Source: Cephalopachus bancanus (lineage: Eukaryota; Chordata; Mammalia; Primates; Tarsiidae). From it: 64,000 nucleotides of DNA. This document shows positions 45,200 through 55,874 of this stretch, piece by piece (position 1 is the first letter of the stretch; every line of letters starts with the position of its first letter). The stretch spans positions 4,030,001-4,094,000 of the forward strand of contig JAPVLO010000054.1 in NCBI GenBank assembly GCA_027257055.1, in the 5' to 3' direction. The translations under genes were made by a program, and so were the position numbers. The notes below the pieces were generated by a model. The model was not told the origin of the DNA. It made no database searches and saw only the letters and a program-made list of their open reading frames with translations.

Positions 45200-45480
45200 C
45201 AGTAAGAATTGGCAAACTTTCTTTTGTAAAGGTCCAGATGGTAAATATTTTAAGCTTTGGGGGCCATATGGTCACTTCTGCAATTACTCAACTCAGGTCT
45301 TTTTGCAGCTATTCAACTCTGCTGTTATAGCACAATACATAAACAAATGCACATGACAGAATTTAAATAAAACTTTATTTACAAACAAAATTTTTCCATA
45401 AAAACATCCAGATCCCCTGAGGAACACGTTCTTATAACGAGCACTCTATTCCCTAAAGGTTGAAAATTGGCAGACTTGCT
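45200..45480 (+). mobile_element. hAT non-autonomous DNA transposon (same family as 7528-8224)
   Basis: CAGTAAGAATTGGCAAACTTTCTTTTG, AGATGGTAAATATTTTAAGC, GGGGGCCATATGGTCACTTC, CAATTACTCAACTC, TAAATAAAACTTTATTTACAAAC, ending near GAAAATTGGCAGACTTGCT. The right end is diverged, and TSD is not clear. Confidence 0.82.
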
Positions 45481-45484
45481 AAAT

Positions 45485-46125
45485 TCAGCCAGACATGTTT
45501 TGTTGGATCAAAATTTGGGCACGGGATATATACTCATATATGTGCTCATCACTCCTTACTGAGCAACCACTGTTAATTTCAGTCATGTTGCCAACCTGGT
45601 CCATGTAAGCCTTTGAATTTCTATCCCTGAATTCTGCATTACACTTGGCTCCCAGGGATGTGACCCATATCCATACCTGTATATGCAGAACAATGACACA
45701 GGCTCTTCAAGAGCAATCTCACAACTTTCAATGCTTTGCCCCTCAAATAACACTTAACACCAACACCCAATGAACTTTAAATATTCATTGACTGCCTGTT
45801 TGATATGGTCTGCATAAACTCCCTGGAGGTGCTGTAATAATGGCACAGGAGAGGATGTAGAAAACAAGTGCCAGCATGCAATAAAGTGAAAGGGACATGG
45901 TGAGCCACAGAAAGAGCAGCAGGAATCATTATAGGACTGAAGAAGCCACACACGCGTCTCCCAAGTGCATCTCAGTCTTCTGTCTGCCATCTGGATTTCT
46001 CCTTCACATCACAGCAGAAATTAGATACAAACTGGGACCATCTCCACTGTAATCATGGTGCGGTTGCAACCTTGCTTAATCCCTGTTTCTGTTGAAGGTA
46101 ACCCTGGATGGGCAAACTCAAAAAA
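45485..46125. other. Unique sequence, nothing recognised
   Basis: No repeat or gene recognised over 640 bp. Confidence 0.35.
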
Positions 46126-46379
46126 TTGCCCACATCTGGTAAAATAAATTGTTAAATTTTCACACAACGGAATGCTCTATAGTAATGAAAATGAACAGTC
46201 TATAATTGTATACAACAATATGGAGGAATCTCTAATACATTGCTGGTAGATGCCAGATACAGAATACAATCTATATTATATATGACACACATATACACAC
46301 ACAAATACACAGAAAGTAAACAGGCAAAACTAATTTATACGCTAGAAGTGAAGACAGTAGTCACCGATGGAGCAGAGTA

Positions 46380-46990
46380 CAGTTGACACTTGAACAATAC
46401 GGATTTTAACCTCGAGGGGCACTTATATGCAGATGTTTTTCAATTTAAAAAACTGGTTTGGGTTGGGCTCAGTGGCTCAGCCTGTAATCCCAGCACTTTG
46501 GGCTCAGCCTGTAATACCAGCACTTTGGGAGGCCAAGGCGAGTGGATGGCCTGAGCCTGTGGGCTTGAGATCAGTCTGGGCAACTTGGCGAGACCTCGTC
46601 TCTACGATAAATCATAATTAGCTGGGCATAGTAGCGTGCACCTATAGTTCCAGCTACTTGGAAGGCTGAGGTGGAAGGATCTCTGGAGCCCAGCAGGTCG
46701 ACACTGGGGTGGCCCTAAGTATGCTAAAGCACTCCAGCCTGGGCAATGGAGTGAGACTCCAACTCAAAAAAAAACTGGTTTGAAAACACTCACAGATCAC
46801 ATATTTAGAAACATTGAAAAAACATGTTTTAAAGTTAGGTATGGCATGAATGCATAAAATATATGTAGACATGCATTAATCAACTGTTTTGTTACCAGTA
46901 AGGTTTCCGATCAAGAGTAGACTATTGGTAGTTAAGTTTTGAGGGAATCAAAAGTTGTATTTGGATTTTCAACTATGTCTGGCATGAGAC
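46380..46990 (+). mobile_element. Tigger2/MER2-like element, right end truncated, carrying an Alu
   Basis: Left end CAGTTGACACTTGAACAATACGG preceded by TA (46378-46379), then CACTTATATGCAGATG. After the Alu: GCATTAATCAACTGTTTTGTTACCAGTAAGGTTTCCG and GGATTTTCAACTATG. The expected TTCAAGGGTCAACTG right end is not found. Confidence 0.85.
46461..46768 (+). mobile_element. Lineage-specific Alu with an internal 27-bp duplication
   Basis: GGTTGGGCTCAGTGGCTCAGCC start; linker TCTACGATAAATCATAATTAGC; right arm TGGGGTGGCCCTAAGTATGC; ACTCCAACTCAAAAA. Exact 14-bp TSD AAAAAACTGGTTTG (46447-46460, 46769-46782). The segment 46474-46500 is repeated at 46501-46527 with one mismatch. Confidence 0.96.
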
Positions 46991-47129
46991 TGTTGGTCAT
47001 GTTCTATTTTTTAATCCAGGTACTGGTTACATGAGCATGCTCAGTTTGTAAAATTATATCAAGCTATACACTTATAATATGTGTATTTGCTATGTTTGTG
47101 CTTTACTTCAGTAGAAAGTTTTTAAAAAT

Positions 47130-48238
47130 CACCCCCTATCAAAGTGGTCTAGAGTCAGCCACGGCCCTGTACGCTGTCCCTTCATTCATCCTTCAAAGCC
47201 CCTTTGCCTCCTAGGGAGCCCCACTCAAACCTCCTTATCTTTTCAAAGCATAACCATGCACAGGCCAAAGAGCAAAAAAGCAAACCAGACCATTCTGAGC
47301 TACCTGGGATTCTAGGCATAACACCTCCTGAATGTCAGTGTCTTTCAAAGAACCTTTACTGGCATCACTAACCTTTTGTTCTAAATCAGAAATGAGAGTA
47401 TTAAGAAGCCACAACTGTCCTAAATGGCTCACTTAAATAGATTTCTTTTAAAATATGCTCTAAATGGGCAACTCTAGTTCATAAATGTCTGTAAAGCAAT
47501 GCTTAGATAACAGGAACCACTTGAGGAAAGTACCATAAATACATTATAACTGAGATTGGAAGAATTGACAGCTACCTTAGAACTGATTGCATAATAGGCT
47601 ATAATGTGTAATGATCTACAACTGTAATCATAGCTGAACACATCTTTGAGATTTGATATAAAGCTTCAATTCAGATAGTCAAATTATAGGAGTGGGAATA
47701 ATTTTTAGCTTCTCTAATGTTGATTTTAATATATTAACCTCAACTTCACATTACCAATTATATTCTTTCCACATTCTCCTATAAGTTTAGATTTTTAAAA
47801 ATCAATCTAAGACCTTTGATCACATTAGAGCACAGAGACTAGTCTACTTGTGAATGCTAATCAGGAAGAAGGCGAGAGTGGTGATAAGATCCACTGACTA
47901 ACCATCCACTGACTAACAATAAAACTTCAACCATGGTGGGGGGTGCTGGCGGGGAACAGGCATGAAGAAAGCCTAGTAATTCCACTCTCTTAGGGCACAT
48001 GTATAGTGTAAACTCCACACCCTTGTAATCAGATGTTTCTCACATCAAACAAATATATATTGCATATCTGTCAATTAAATAAATCATAGTTTAAAAAATG
48101 TTTAAGCTGACTTTATTTCTATCAACTATGAAAGGAGTATAACAAAGATATACTCTTTAATAGAGCATTGTAACTGTCTAACTAAATGATTCTATGTTAC
48201 AGTTTTAAATGTCTTTCTGGGAAGAATATCCTTCTTTT
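47130..48238. other. Unique sequence with a 15-bp tandem repeat
   Basis: No repeat family or gene recognised. ATCCACTGACTAACC-type units are tandem at 47889-47918. Confidence 0.35.
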
Positions 48239-48256
48239 TAAGAACTGCATCCCCAA

Positions 48257-48536
48257 GCCGGGCTCAGTGGCTCAGCCTATAATCCTGTGCCTTTGGGAGG
48301 CTGAGGTGAGTGGATTGCCTGAGCCCGCGGGTTCGAGACCCGCCTGGGCAGCGAGACCTCATCTCTACAATAAATCAAAAATCAGCCGGGCGTGGTAGTG
48401 CGCGCCTGTAATTCCAGCTACTCGGAAGGCTGAGGCGGAAGGATCGCCAGAGCCCAGCAGGTTGAGGCTGCGGTGGCCGGGAGCGGCCACTGCACTTCAG
48501 TCTGGGTGACAGAGTGAGACTCCAACTCAAAAAAAA
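48257..48536 (+). mobile_element. Young lineage-specific Alu
   Basis: GCCGGGCTCAGTGGCTCAGCC, GAGCCCGCGGGTTCGAGACC, CAATAAATCAAAAATCAGCC linker, GGTGGCCGGGAGCGGCCACTG right arm, short A-tail. Exact 17-bp TSD AAGAACTGCATCCCCAA (48240-48256 and 48537-48553). Confidence 0.98.
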
Positions 48537-48604
48537 AAGAACTGCATCCCCAAGAATTTAGGAGAAAATGTCATGATATCTGTACCTACTTTCACCAAAA
48601 AAAT

Positions 48605-48606
<2 letters not shown>

Positions 48607-48651
<45 letters not shown>
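48607..48651 (+). repeat. (AC)n microsatellite
   Basis: About 22 uninterrupted AC units, followed by AGAGACAGACAGAC. Likely polymorphic in length. Confidence 0.97.
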
Positions 48652-48654
<3 letters not shown>

Positions 48655-48679
48655 ACAGACAGACAAATAGATACATGGT

Positions 48680-48782
48680 GGCAAAAGGCTAAACTGTTAA
48701 ATCTAGATAGTAGATACACAGGAACTCATTGTATGTTAACTCTTCAGCATGTTTGAAAATTCTTTATGATAAAAAGCTGCAC
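48680..48782 (+). mobile_element. Possible L1M 3' tip
   Basis: CTAGATAGTAGATACACAGG, TTCAGCATGTTTGAAAATTC and TTTATGATAAAAAGCT resemble the end of an L1M 3' UTR (gtttgaaattttccataataaaaag). Confidence 0.5.
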
Positions 48783-48784
48783 AG

Positions 48785-49125
48785 AACTCTTTACTTACCT
48801 CTCAAGTGATGGCTGTCTTCTTTCTTCTAATCAAAAGTGAATGGCTAAATATGCCCAAAGGCACATTCAGGGATCATTCATGCTGCCTTCACCCTGCAGG
48901 AATAAGCACAACAAACACGTTATCACCAAGAATTTGTATTAAGTTAATGCTATTTCAGTTGAGAAATATTATTAACATATGATAAGCCTCTAAAGGAAAA
49001 TACTGCTATAACTTTTGTTTAACAAGAAAAAAGGTGGAAAATGGTCCCATCACATACTGAATGTGGAAAATAACCACCAGTCCCACCCATTCTAGAACTT
49101 CTAGAACAAAGGAACACCTTGTTAA
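48785..49125. other. Unique sequence, nothing recognised
   Basis: About 340 bp, no repeat or gene signature. Confidence 0.35.
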
Positions 49126-49129
49126 GTTT

Positions 49130-49500
49130 CTTTTTTCTTTTGAGGTATGATTGACAAATAAAAATTGCACGTATTTAGGGTATACAATATGATGGCTTGA
49201 TAAATATATTTACATTGTGAAACGATTACCAGAATCAAGCTATTTAACGTATCCATCACCTCACATGGTTTCCTTTATTTTTTAGTTTCTGGTTTTACCA
49301 GAATTTGCTAGACAAATTCTAAAAGAGCTGTAACACCATGGTGTACCTCCTTATGTGTAGCAGATGGGGGTAAGAACACGTGAGGTCTACTCTCTTAGCA
49401 AATTTCAAATATACATTAACTATAGTCACCATACTGTATATTAGGCCATCTTATAGCTAAAAGTTTGCCTCAGTACGTTTCTCTTAATTCTCAGCAATTT
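49130..49500 (-). mobile_element. L1 (L1MA-like) 3' UTR
   Basis: Antisense: TTTTGAGGTATGATTGACAAATAAAAATTG, GTATACAATATGATGGCTTG, TTGTGAAACGATTACCAGAATCAAGC, GTATCCATCACCTCACATGG, GTAAGAACACGTGAGGTCTACTCTCTTAGC, TACATTAACTATAGTCACCATACTG. These are the reverse complement of the 3' UTR seen in sense at 33235-33530. Confidence 0.8.
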
Positions 49501-49583
49501 CAAAATAGTGACACAACCCAAACATCCACTCAAACAAAAACTGGAGCTTCAATGACTTGAGTTCACTCCAACCCTGGATTTCT

Positions 49584-49782
49584 TTCTTTTTTTTTTTTTT
49601 TTTGAGTTGAGTCTCACTCTGTCGCCCAGACTGGAGTGCAGTGGCCGCTCCCAGCCACCGCAGCCTCGACCTACTGGGTTCCGGCGATCCTTCTGCCTCA
49701 GCCTTCCAAGTAGCTGGAACTACAGGTGCGTGCTACCATGCTCGGCTAATTTTTCGATTTATTGTAGAGATGAGGTCTTACT
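49584..49782 (-). mobile_element. 5'-truncated young lineage-specific Alu
   Basis: 18-T tail at 49587-49603, GAGTTGAGTCTCACTCTGTC, CAGTGGCCGCTCCCAGCCACCG right arm, ATTTTTCGATTTATTGTAGAG linker, and then only about 15 bp of left arm (ATGAGGTCTTACTT). Confidence 0.93.
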
Positions 49783-49784
49783 TA

Positions 49785-51078
49785 GAAATCATCCATACAC
49801 ACTCTTAGGAGCACACCAGCACTGCTGAACCTCCCCAAGTCTTTCTGGGCAGAAGTATTCAGATCCAGTCTATAGTACACTCAACTGCAACGTTAACATG
49901 TTATACAGCAAAGTGGCATTGTGGCCTGGAAGTGACATTCCTATTGCCACCACCATCCCTTCCATTTTGTCATTATCTATTATCTCTGCTCCTCCCCACA
50001 TCCCTGTGACTGATCCCATTCTCCAGAGAAGGCAGTCAAGTATCAGAGAGGATGTGTGACCAGGATATTCAACTAGAAAGCACCAGAGATGAAACTACAA
50101 CTTGTCTTCTGAACCCAGCTCAGGGCTTGTCTCACTCTCCCACCTCCCAACATGAAGCTCTCCTTAAAACCAACCTCACAGCCAAATGGCCAAACTACAC
50201 GTTCACATGAGGGAGGAGGGGTGAGAGCTGCAGTTTATTCCCTGAAAGTATAATATTCACAAGCACTCTTAATAGTCCCATTAATACTATAATCATTATT
50301 ACCAATTACTATAATTACTATTAGTAATTATACTTCTCTTGTAGACACAATAACCCTTAATGTATTTTTGGCATTTTACATATACATACTTCATTTTTCT
50401 CCCTTCTTTCTCAAAGGGCACAGTGCTAGCTAACTGAAGTGAAGCAACCATCACACTGCACCACTGGTGATGTTTATCCTTGCCATAACAAAAGGCAGTC
50501 TCTTGCTGTTGAGGATTTTCTTGTCATTTTTATAAAATGCAAAATAGTAGAATCGAATGGCACAAAGACCGCTCCAAAAATAATGACGAAAGTAGTTTCA
50601 TTTGGGGAACTGCAATGTCTCCATAGGATGGCCTAAAGTGGTCTTCATCTTCTAATCACCAAAATTCTGCACACACAGAGGGTTAGATATATCGATGAGT
50701 AACAAGTACAAGTGCTGATGTACAAAAGCCTGAGGAAAGAGGTCAGGGACCCCTGCACCTGGCTTTCAGGTCTGTCTCTTCTACTTATTAACTTGACTAA
50801 AAATCAAGAGAACCTCTCCCAGGTGAGGGTTGGAATGCCTGTTCACAAAGATGCTGGAATCCACAAAGGGAAGAGGGTGTGACTCACTGCTCTCAAACAG
50901 AAGCGCTCCAAACCCCACGAATATTTACCAAGAAGTTGTGCCAAGAGCTACAAAAAAATTAAAGAAAAACAAACATGGCATACCTTCCAGAAACATCCAT
51001 TTTACTCAAACGTTCTAGTAAGGAAGAGTTGAACAAATGAATCAATAATTTAAAAGTGGTTAATATTGAAACAAATAT
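49785..51078. other. Unique sequence; possible weak MIR near 50005-50130
   Basis: TTCTCCAGAGAAGGCAG, GTGTGACCAGGATATTCAACTAG and CTTCTGAACCCAGCTCAGGG are faintly MIR-like, too weak to call. An AT-rich TTACTATAATTACTATTAGTAATTA run lies at 50300-50330. No gene recognised. Confidence 0.3.
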
Positions 51079-51079
51079 C

Positions 51080-51119
<40 letters not shown>
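51080..51119 (+). repeat. (AG)n microsatellite
   Basis: GAGAGAGAAAG then about 14 AG units, followed by AAAGGAGGAGG. Confidence 0.95.
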
Positions 51120-51124
<5 letters not shown>

Positions 51125-51129
51125 GGAGG

Positions 51130-51688
51130 AAAATGCAACTGTTGAATTTTTAAGCTAAATTTCGCATCCTTACTTGTCTAGGTCATTTCCTGTGATGCTC
51201 TTAGACGTGGGGGTGGGGAGCAAGGGATGGACTTTCTCCACTTTCTCATAAAGATGGTCTTGGGAGAAAGTGTGAGGCTGGCAGAGATTTCAGTACCACG
51301 ATGGCCCTTTGTTCTGGAGAATTCTCTTCAAAATCAAGAGTCCTAGATTTCTGTCAGATCTATGTAAAGGTAAATGAAGTCTAGGCACATAGAATTCCAC
51401 CTCCATGCCACATACTCTGGTACAGGAATTACTGAAGCTCTTTCCTCACTGCCCTTCCCACCTACTCCCCTGCCTCAGGCACAGTCCTGTCCGGCAAGCT
51501 AGGCCACTCAGATACTCAAGTACATCACTGACATTTTTTTAACCCCCATACTGATTGGTAACATGTTCAGTATTTACAAATTTTTTCATTAAAATGGATG
51601 TCTGCATCACTACTAATGAAAAATGAGCTTACCAGTTTAGCTTGTTCCTAAAAAAGTTTTATTGTGAAATATAGTTAGAAATGCATAA
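51130..51688. other. Unique sequence, nothing recognised
   Basis: About 550 bp, no repeat or gene recognised. Confidence 0.35.
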
Positions 51689-51689
51689 T

Positions 51690-52197
51690 TGTGGTACTAG
51701 CCTCCGAGATGGCCCCCAGTGATCTCTGCCACCCAGTCTTCAAACACTTGTATAGTCCCCTCCCACACTGAATAGGGTTAGCATGTGGACCCACCACAAT
51801 ATTCTGAAATGATGGAGTGAGTCTTCAAAAGCTAGGTCCAAAGACTTTGCAGCTTCTATCTCTGTCTTGGGAGGGAAACTGAATGCCACAATGTGAGGGC
51901 ACACTCAAGAATCTCCGCAGAGGTGCGCATGGGAAAGAACTGAGGCCTCTTGCCAGGCCTCCTGGCAACAGCCATGTGAGTCAACCATCTTGGAAGCCAA
52001 GCCTTCAGATAGATGGTGGCTGCTTCAGTTGGCATCTTGACTACAACCATATGAGAGATTCCAAGTCAGAACCACCCAACTAAGCCACTCCCAAATTCCT
52101 GATCTATACATAGAAACCATGTAAGATAAAAAATGTGTACTATTGTTTTAAGTGGCTAGGCTTGAGGTAATTTACAACAATAACTAATATAATAACA
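51690..52197 (+). mobile_element. MaLR / MLT1-related solo LTR
   Basis: GGTACTAGCCTCCGAGATGGCCCCCAGTG, AAACTGAATGCCACAATGTG, GGGAAAGAACTGAGGCCTCTTGCC, AGCCATGTGAGTCAACCATCTTGGAAGC, CATCTTGACTACAACCATATGAGAGA, CAGAACCACCCAACTAAGCCACTCCCAAATTCCTGATC, and a terminal TTGTTTTAAGTGGCTAGGC with AATTTACAACAATAACTAATA. Order and length fit an ERVL-MaLR LTR. Confidence 0.8.
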
Positions 52198-52269
52198 TAC
52201 CTCGACTTAAAACATAATAAAATGAATCCCTGTACCTAATACCCACTGGTATTTGGTTTTTCCTTTTTT

Positions 52270-52825
52270 TGGAAGCCCTGTGTCCTTCCTGAATGCACAC
52301 CCCCCACTCACTCTCCACTACTACCCCACCACCTAGATTCACCACTAGCCTGAATTGTGAGTTAATCATTCCTGAGTTCCTCTTTATGGGTTTGTCACAT
52401 TTGTTATTATCAATATGTTGTTGCAGTTTGCTAGTTTTAAGCAAAGTATAAATGAAAGCATATTGCATGTGATCCTCTAAGACTTGCCTCTCAAGATTTT
52501 GATTTTGAGATTCATCCCCGTTGACTCATGTGGCTGTAGTTCACCCATTTTTTCATCACCGTTTAGTTCTTCTCATTGCATGAACATACCCCCAATTTAC
52601 TGCTCTATTCTACTGTTGAGGAGCCTCTGGGGATTCTTCAGCTTTGTGCTATTCTGAATAATGCTGCCATTTACATTCTAGTGCTTGTCTCCTGGTGCAC
52701 ACAGGCAAGAGTTTCTCCCGGGTATATACCTAGGAGAGGAGAGCAGGGCTTGGGACTGCACATGTTCGACTCCACTAAGTAATGCCAAATTGTTTCCCAA
52801 AGTGGTTGTGTACAATTGACTCCTT
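52270..52825 (-). mobile_element. Ancient L1M/HAL1-type LINE fragment
   Basis: Antisense landmarks: GATTCATCCCCGTTGACTCATGTGGC, TCTATTCTACTGTTGAGGAGCC, TTGTGCTATTCTGAATAATGCTGCC, CTCCCGGGTATATACCTAGGAGAGG, AATGCCAAATTGTTTCCCAAAGTGGTTGTGTAC. This is the familiar reversed LINE-1M segment (tccattctactgttgatggac...ttccaaagtggttgtacc). Confidence 0.78.
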
Positions 52826-52829
52826 AGCC

Positions 52830-53636
52830 GCCTATCCAGTCTCTCTCCAAATAAGAGGCATGCTTGTTTTGCTAATTACCAGGAAAGCTTTCAACCAACA
52901 AAAGGGAAAGCTTTTCCTATTTGCAGCATCACTACTGCAAATAAATAGTACTCCAAAGCAGTGACCCAGACAGCTGGAACATATTAGTCACAGGACATCA
53001 TCAGTACAGACTTCAGAATAATGATGCAAACCCCGCCAACACCACACATTGCCCACGGGTATAAGTCAAATTTGATTTCTAGATGTACAGTAAATTCAGG
53101 GACTGTTTTCCTCCTGGTGGATTCAAATACTATGGTCCCACCTTATTGCTGTGATCTTGAAGGGGGAAAAAAAATAGCTCACATGCAACCCAGTCAAATT
53201 CGAGATTAAAGCAGGAGAGTCAAACTGTTTCCATGAAATAGTGGTGTGGGTTTTTTCTTAAACAGAAAGCTGGTTATGTTTTTCAAATTTTCACCTCTAA
53301 GAAAAATTGCTATTTACTAGGCCTGATTTTATTTATAGCAATTCTACAAAAAGTTCTCAATCATTTTCTGTTAACAAAGATGTCCTTTATAGATTTAGTT
53401 AATCCAATTTCTTAGGCGGCAATGGTAACTTTTATAACTTAATCTGTATTTCTAGTAAAAATGTGAAAGCAAATGCTTCTACTGGCATTAAATATAAATA
53501 ATGAGAAATTCTTTCAATGTGGGGAGTAAGGAAAGAAAAAATGTTATTATAAAGTTCAAGGTCATGGTTCATATGTCATGGAAAGAAACAATGGCAGTAG
53601 ATGACCAAAATGAGGTCATTTCAATTCAATCTCTTG
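52830..53636. other. Unique AT-rich sequence, nothing recognised
   Basis: About 800 bp; low-complexity T/A but no family or gene. Confidence 0.35.
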
Positions 53637-53639
53637 ACA

Positions 53640-53825
53640 GTTCTTGTCTCTTTAAAATCATTTATCCCTATGAGATAAGAACTGTTATGATACTCATTTT
53701 GCAGATGGAGGAAACTGAGGCACAGAAAGGAATTAATTTGTGCAGTCATAGAGCCACTAAGTGGTAGAACCCAGATTTGAACCCAAGCAGTTTACTCTAG
53801 AGTCCATATCCTTAACCATGACTCT
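53640..53825 (-). mobile_element. MIR SINE, complete head
   Basis: AAAATCATTTATCCCTATGAGATAAG, CTCATTTTGCAGATGGAGGAAACTGAGGCACAGAAAGG, GAGCCACTAAGTGGTAGAACCCAGATTTGAACCCAAGCAG and CTTAACCATGACTCTGGGC. Among the best-preserved MIRs here, including the A- and B-box regions of the tRNA head. Confidence 0.92.
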
Positions 53826-53869
53826 GGGCAGCTTCTTCAGTCCCCCAAGACTAGTCAGAAGGCCCTGTG

Positions 53870-54085
53870 ATGATAATAGTAGTTACCTGTTACTAAGCTC
53901 TCCAATGTCCTAAGTACTTAAGTGTTCTACTTCATTAAGTCTAACTCTCCCCACATCTCTACTAGGTATTTTACAGTTGAAGATTCTTAGGATCTGAGAG
54001 TTTAAGTAACTTGGCCAAAATCACATAGGCAGTAAAATATGATGGCAGGGATACTTGTCTCTGACTTCAAAGTTCAAACTCTTTC
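53870..54085 (-). mobile_element. MIR SINE, second copy in tandem
   Basis: TAATAGTAGTTACCTGTTACTAAGC, TTCATTAAGTCTAACTCTCCCCAC, CTACTAGGTATTTTACAG, GTTTAAGTAACTTGGCCAAAATCACATAGGC, ACTTCAAAGTTCAAACTC. Same orientation as the preceding MIR, 45 bp away. Confidence 0.82.
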
Positions 54086-54319
54086 TGGACAAAATAAAAC
54101 TACCCAACCCCAGGGCTCGTGATAGGCAAGTATTGACTTTGGGTCCTGGAAACAGTCCCCATGAAGGAAACAGATGCCATACCGGAGGGAAGGTGTACCG
54201 GTCTTCCTGGTGACAGCGGGCAGTAGCTGCCGCAGCTCTAGCACAACCAGACTGAGCCAGAGTGGACACTTATGGGAGCCATGGACTCAGACAGATAACC
54301 AGGACTCCAACGACCTCCT

Positions 54320-54490
54320 CGCTGGGTTACACTGGGCAGGTCAAATGGCCTCACCAGCACAATGTTCTCCTCTGTCAAATGGGGATGTCTTTTATTTCAA
54401 AGGGTTGCTGTGAGGATTAAAGAGACTAATACATAAAATGCACCCAGCACATAGCAGACATCAGGTATATGCTTGACAATGGCCAAGACC
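54320..54490 (+). mobile_element. MIR SINE, opposite orientation
   Basis: CTGGGCAGGTCAAATGGCCTCACC, CTCCTCTGTCAAATGGGGATG, GGTTGCTGTGAGGATTAAAGAGACTAATACATAAAATGC and CAGCACATAGCAGACATCAGGTATATGC. Confidence 0.87.
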
Positions 54491-54494
54491 AAGA

Positions 54495-55205
54495 GAAAAC
54501 ATGCTCCAGCTATCTAGCAGGGAAGAGCAGGGAAGTCTTGCTTCCATACATAAAGCCACACATCCTTCATAATGGATGATGTGATAATTTTTTAAAGGCC
54601 ATACTTGTATCGTGAATTTTCTTTAAACTAATATTATGACTTCCTCTTTCTGGCCTACCCTAAACAGAATAACCTTGTCAACTAGATCAACCTTTCATAT
54701 TAGTAAAGTTAAACTTTTTTATATATAAACATTGCAGCTGGAATGGATTCAAAGTAAAACATCTGGCTCATTTAACTGTTGTTACTGGCTTTAAAAAAAA
54801 AATCTTAAGCGTTCATTTCAAATAGCAGCATCTCTCTTCAAAGTATTTCCAGTTTCCTGGAAATCATTCCGAATTATTTGGCCAAAAAAAGAAAGAAACC
54901 TAATTAAATGACTAGTAAATAACAACAACAAAAAAAATTCCAGCAACACTACATACACCACTGCTACAAGAGGTCAATTTCCTCAACAGCATCCCCTTAC
55001 CTTCCCTAAGATTAGGTATTTAATGTATGAAATGTGACTTAGGAACAGAGCATCCATCCAGGTTAGCTACCAGCAATCTCCACAGCAACTGGTCCTTCTT
55101 GTGTTTAGGGGAGGGATGAGAGTGTTTTGCAAAACTGGTCCAATCTCATCTCTTGATCAATGATGTAATCCATTAGCAAGCTATTCAAAGGACCATGTTT
55201 CTTAA
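54495..55205. other. Unique AT-rich sequence, nothing recognised
   Basis: About 710 bp, no repeat or gene signature. Confidence 0.35.
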
Positions 55206-55219
55206 AAGAGAAAGGCTGA

Positions 55220-55520
55220 GCTGGGCTCGGTGTCTCAGCCTGCAATCCTAGCACTTTAGGAGACCGAAGTGAGTGGATTGCCTGAGCCCACGTGTTCGAG
55301 ACCAGCCCGGGCAACTTGGCGAGCCCTCGTCTTTACAATAAATCAGAAGTTACCCAGGTGTGGTAGCGTGCATCTGTAGTTCCAACTACCTGGAAGACTG
55401 AGGCAGAAGGATCGCTGGAGCTCAGCAGGTCAACGCTGGGATGGCCAAAAGTGTGCCACTGCACTCCAGCCTGGGCGAGAGTGAGACTCAGCCTCAAAAA
55501 AAAAAAAAAGAGAGAGAGAG
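55220..55520 (+). mobile_element. Lineage-specific Alu
   Basis: GCTGGGCTCGGTGTCTCAGCC, GAGCCCACGTGTTCGAGACC, TTACAATAAATCAGAAGTTACCC linker, CTGGGATGGCCAAAAGTGTGCC right arm, A-tail passing into (AG)n. TSD AGAGAAAGGCTGA (55207-55219, 55521-55533). Confidence 0.94.
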
Positions 55521-55662
55521 AGAGAAAGGCTGAATCTGTGTCTATTCTGATACTTGAGCCAGAGTGCAGAAGCCCACCAAGAGGTATTTCTGCAGGAGGA
55601 GGTAGCCAGTGAAGGGCAGAAGCACCTCAGGACAGCATGAGGTATTTGAAGAGAACCAAAAC

Positions 55663-55872
55663 AGCCATTGCTAACATTTCCTGGATATAGACCACCATGG
55701 GCCAGATCTTCTGCTCTGCATGTATCCTGCATTCTCCCTTAAAACCCCTCCCTCAACAACCCTGAGAAAACATACTGCAACACAGATTCCTATTTCACAG
55801 ACAAGGAAATTGACCCACAGAGGTTATATGACTTGTCCAGAGTCACAGAACTAACAAGTAGCCATAATAGTA
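55663..55872 (-). mobile_element. MIR SINE
   Basis: GCCATTGCTAACATTTCCTGGAT, ACCATGGGCCAGATCTTCTG, TATTTCACAGACAAGGAAATTGACCCACAGAGGTTATATGACTTGTCC, CAGAACTAACAAGTAG. Confidence 0.82.
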
Positions 55873-55874
55873 GG

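Larger units (their letters stand above)
46130..47128 (+). mobile_element. L1M 3' region split by a Tigger2-like element
   Basis: Left part: ACACAACGGAATGCTCTATAGTAATGAAAATGAACAG, CAATATGGAGGAATCTC, AACAGGCAAAACTAATTTATAC, AGACAGTAGTCACCGATGG (46130-46376). Right part: ATCCAGGTACTGGTTACATG, CTCAGTTTGTAAAATTATATCAAGC, TACACTTATAATATGTGTAT and TTACTTCAGTAGAAAGTTTTTA (about 46995-47128). These are adjacent in an intact L1M 3' UTR. Confidence 0.78.

Noticed and set aside
48607..48651. Regularly repeated units, considered as a CRISPR-like array
   Set aside because: Dinucleotide microsatellite in a mammalian genome; there are no spacers.
53760..53825. tRNA-like A and B box sequences
   Set aside because: They are the tRNA-derived head of a MIR; the cloverleaf and 3' end of a real tRNA gene are absent.
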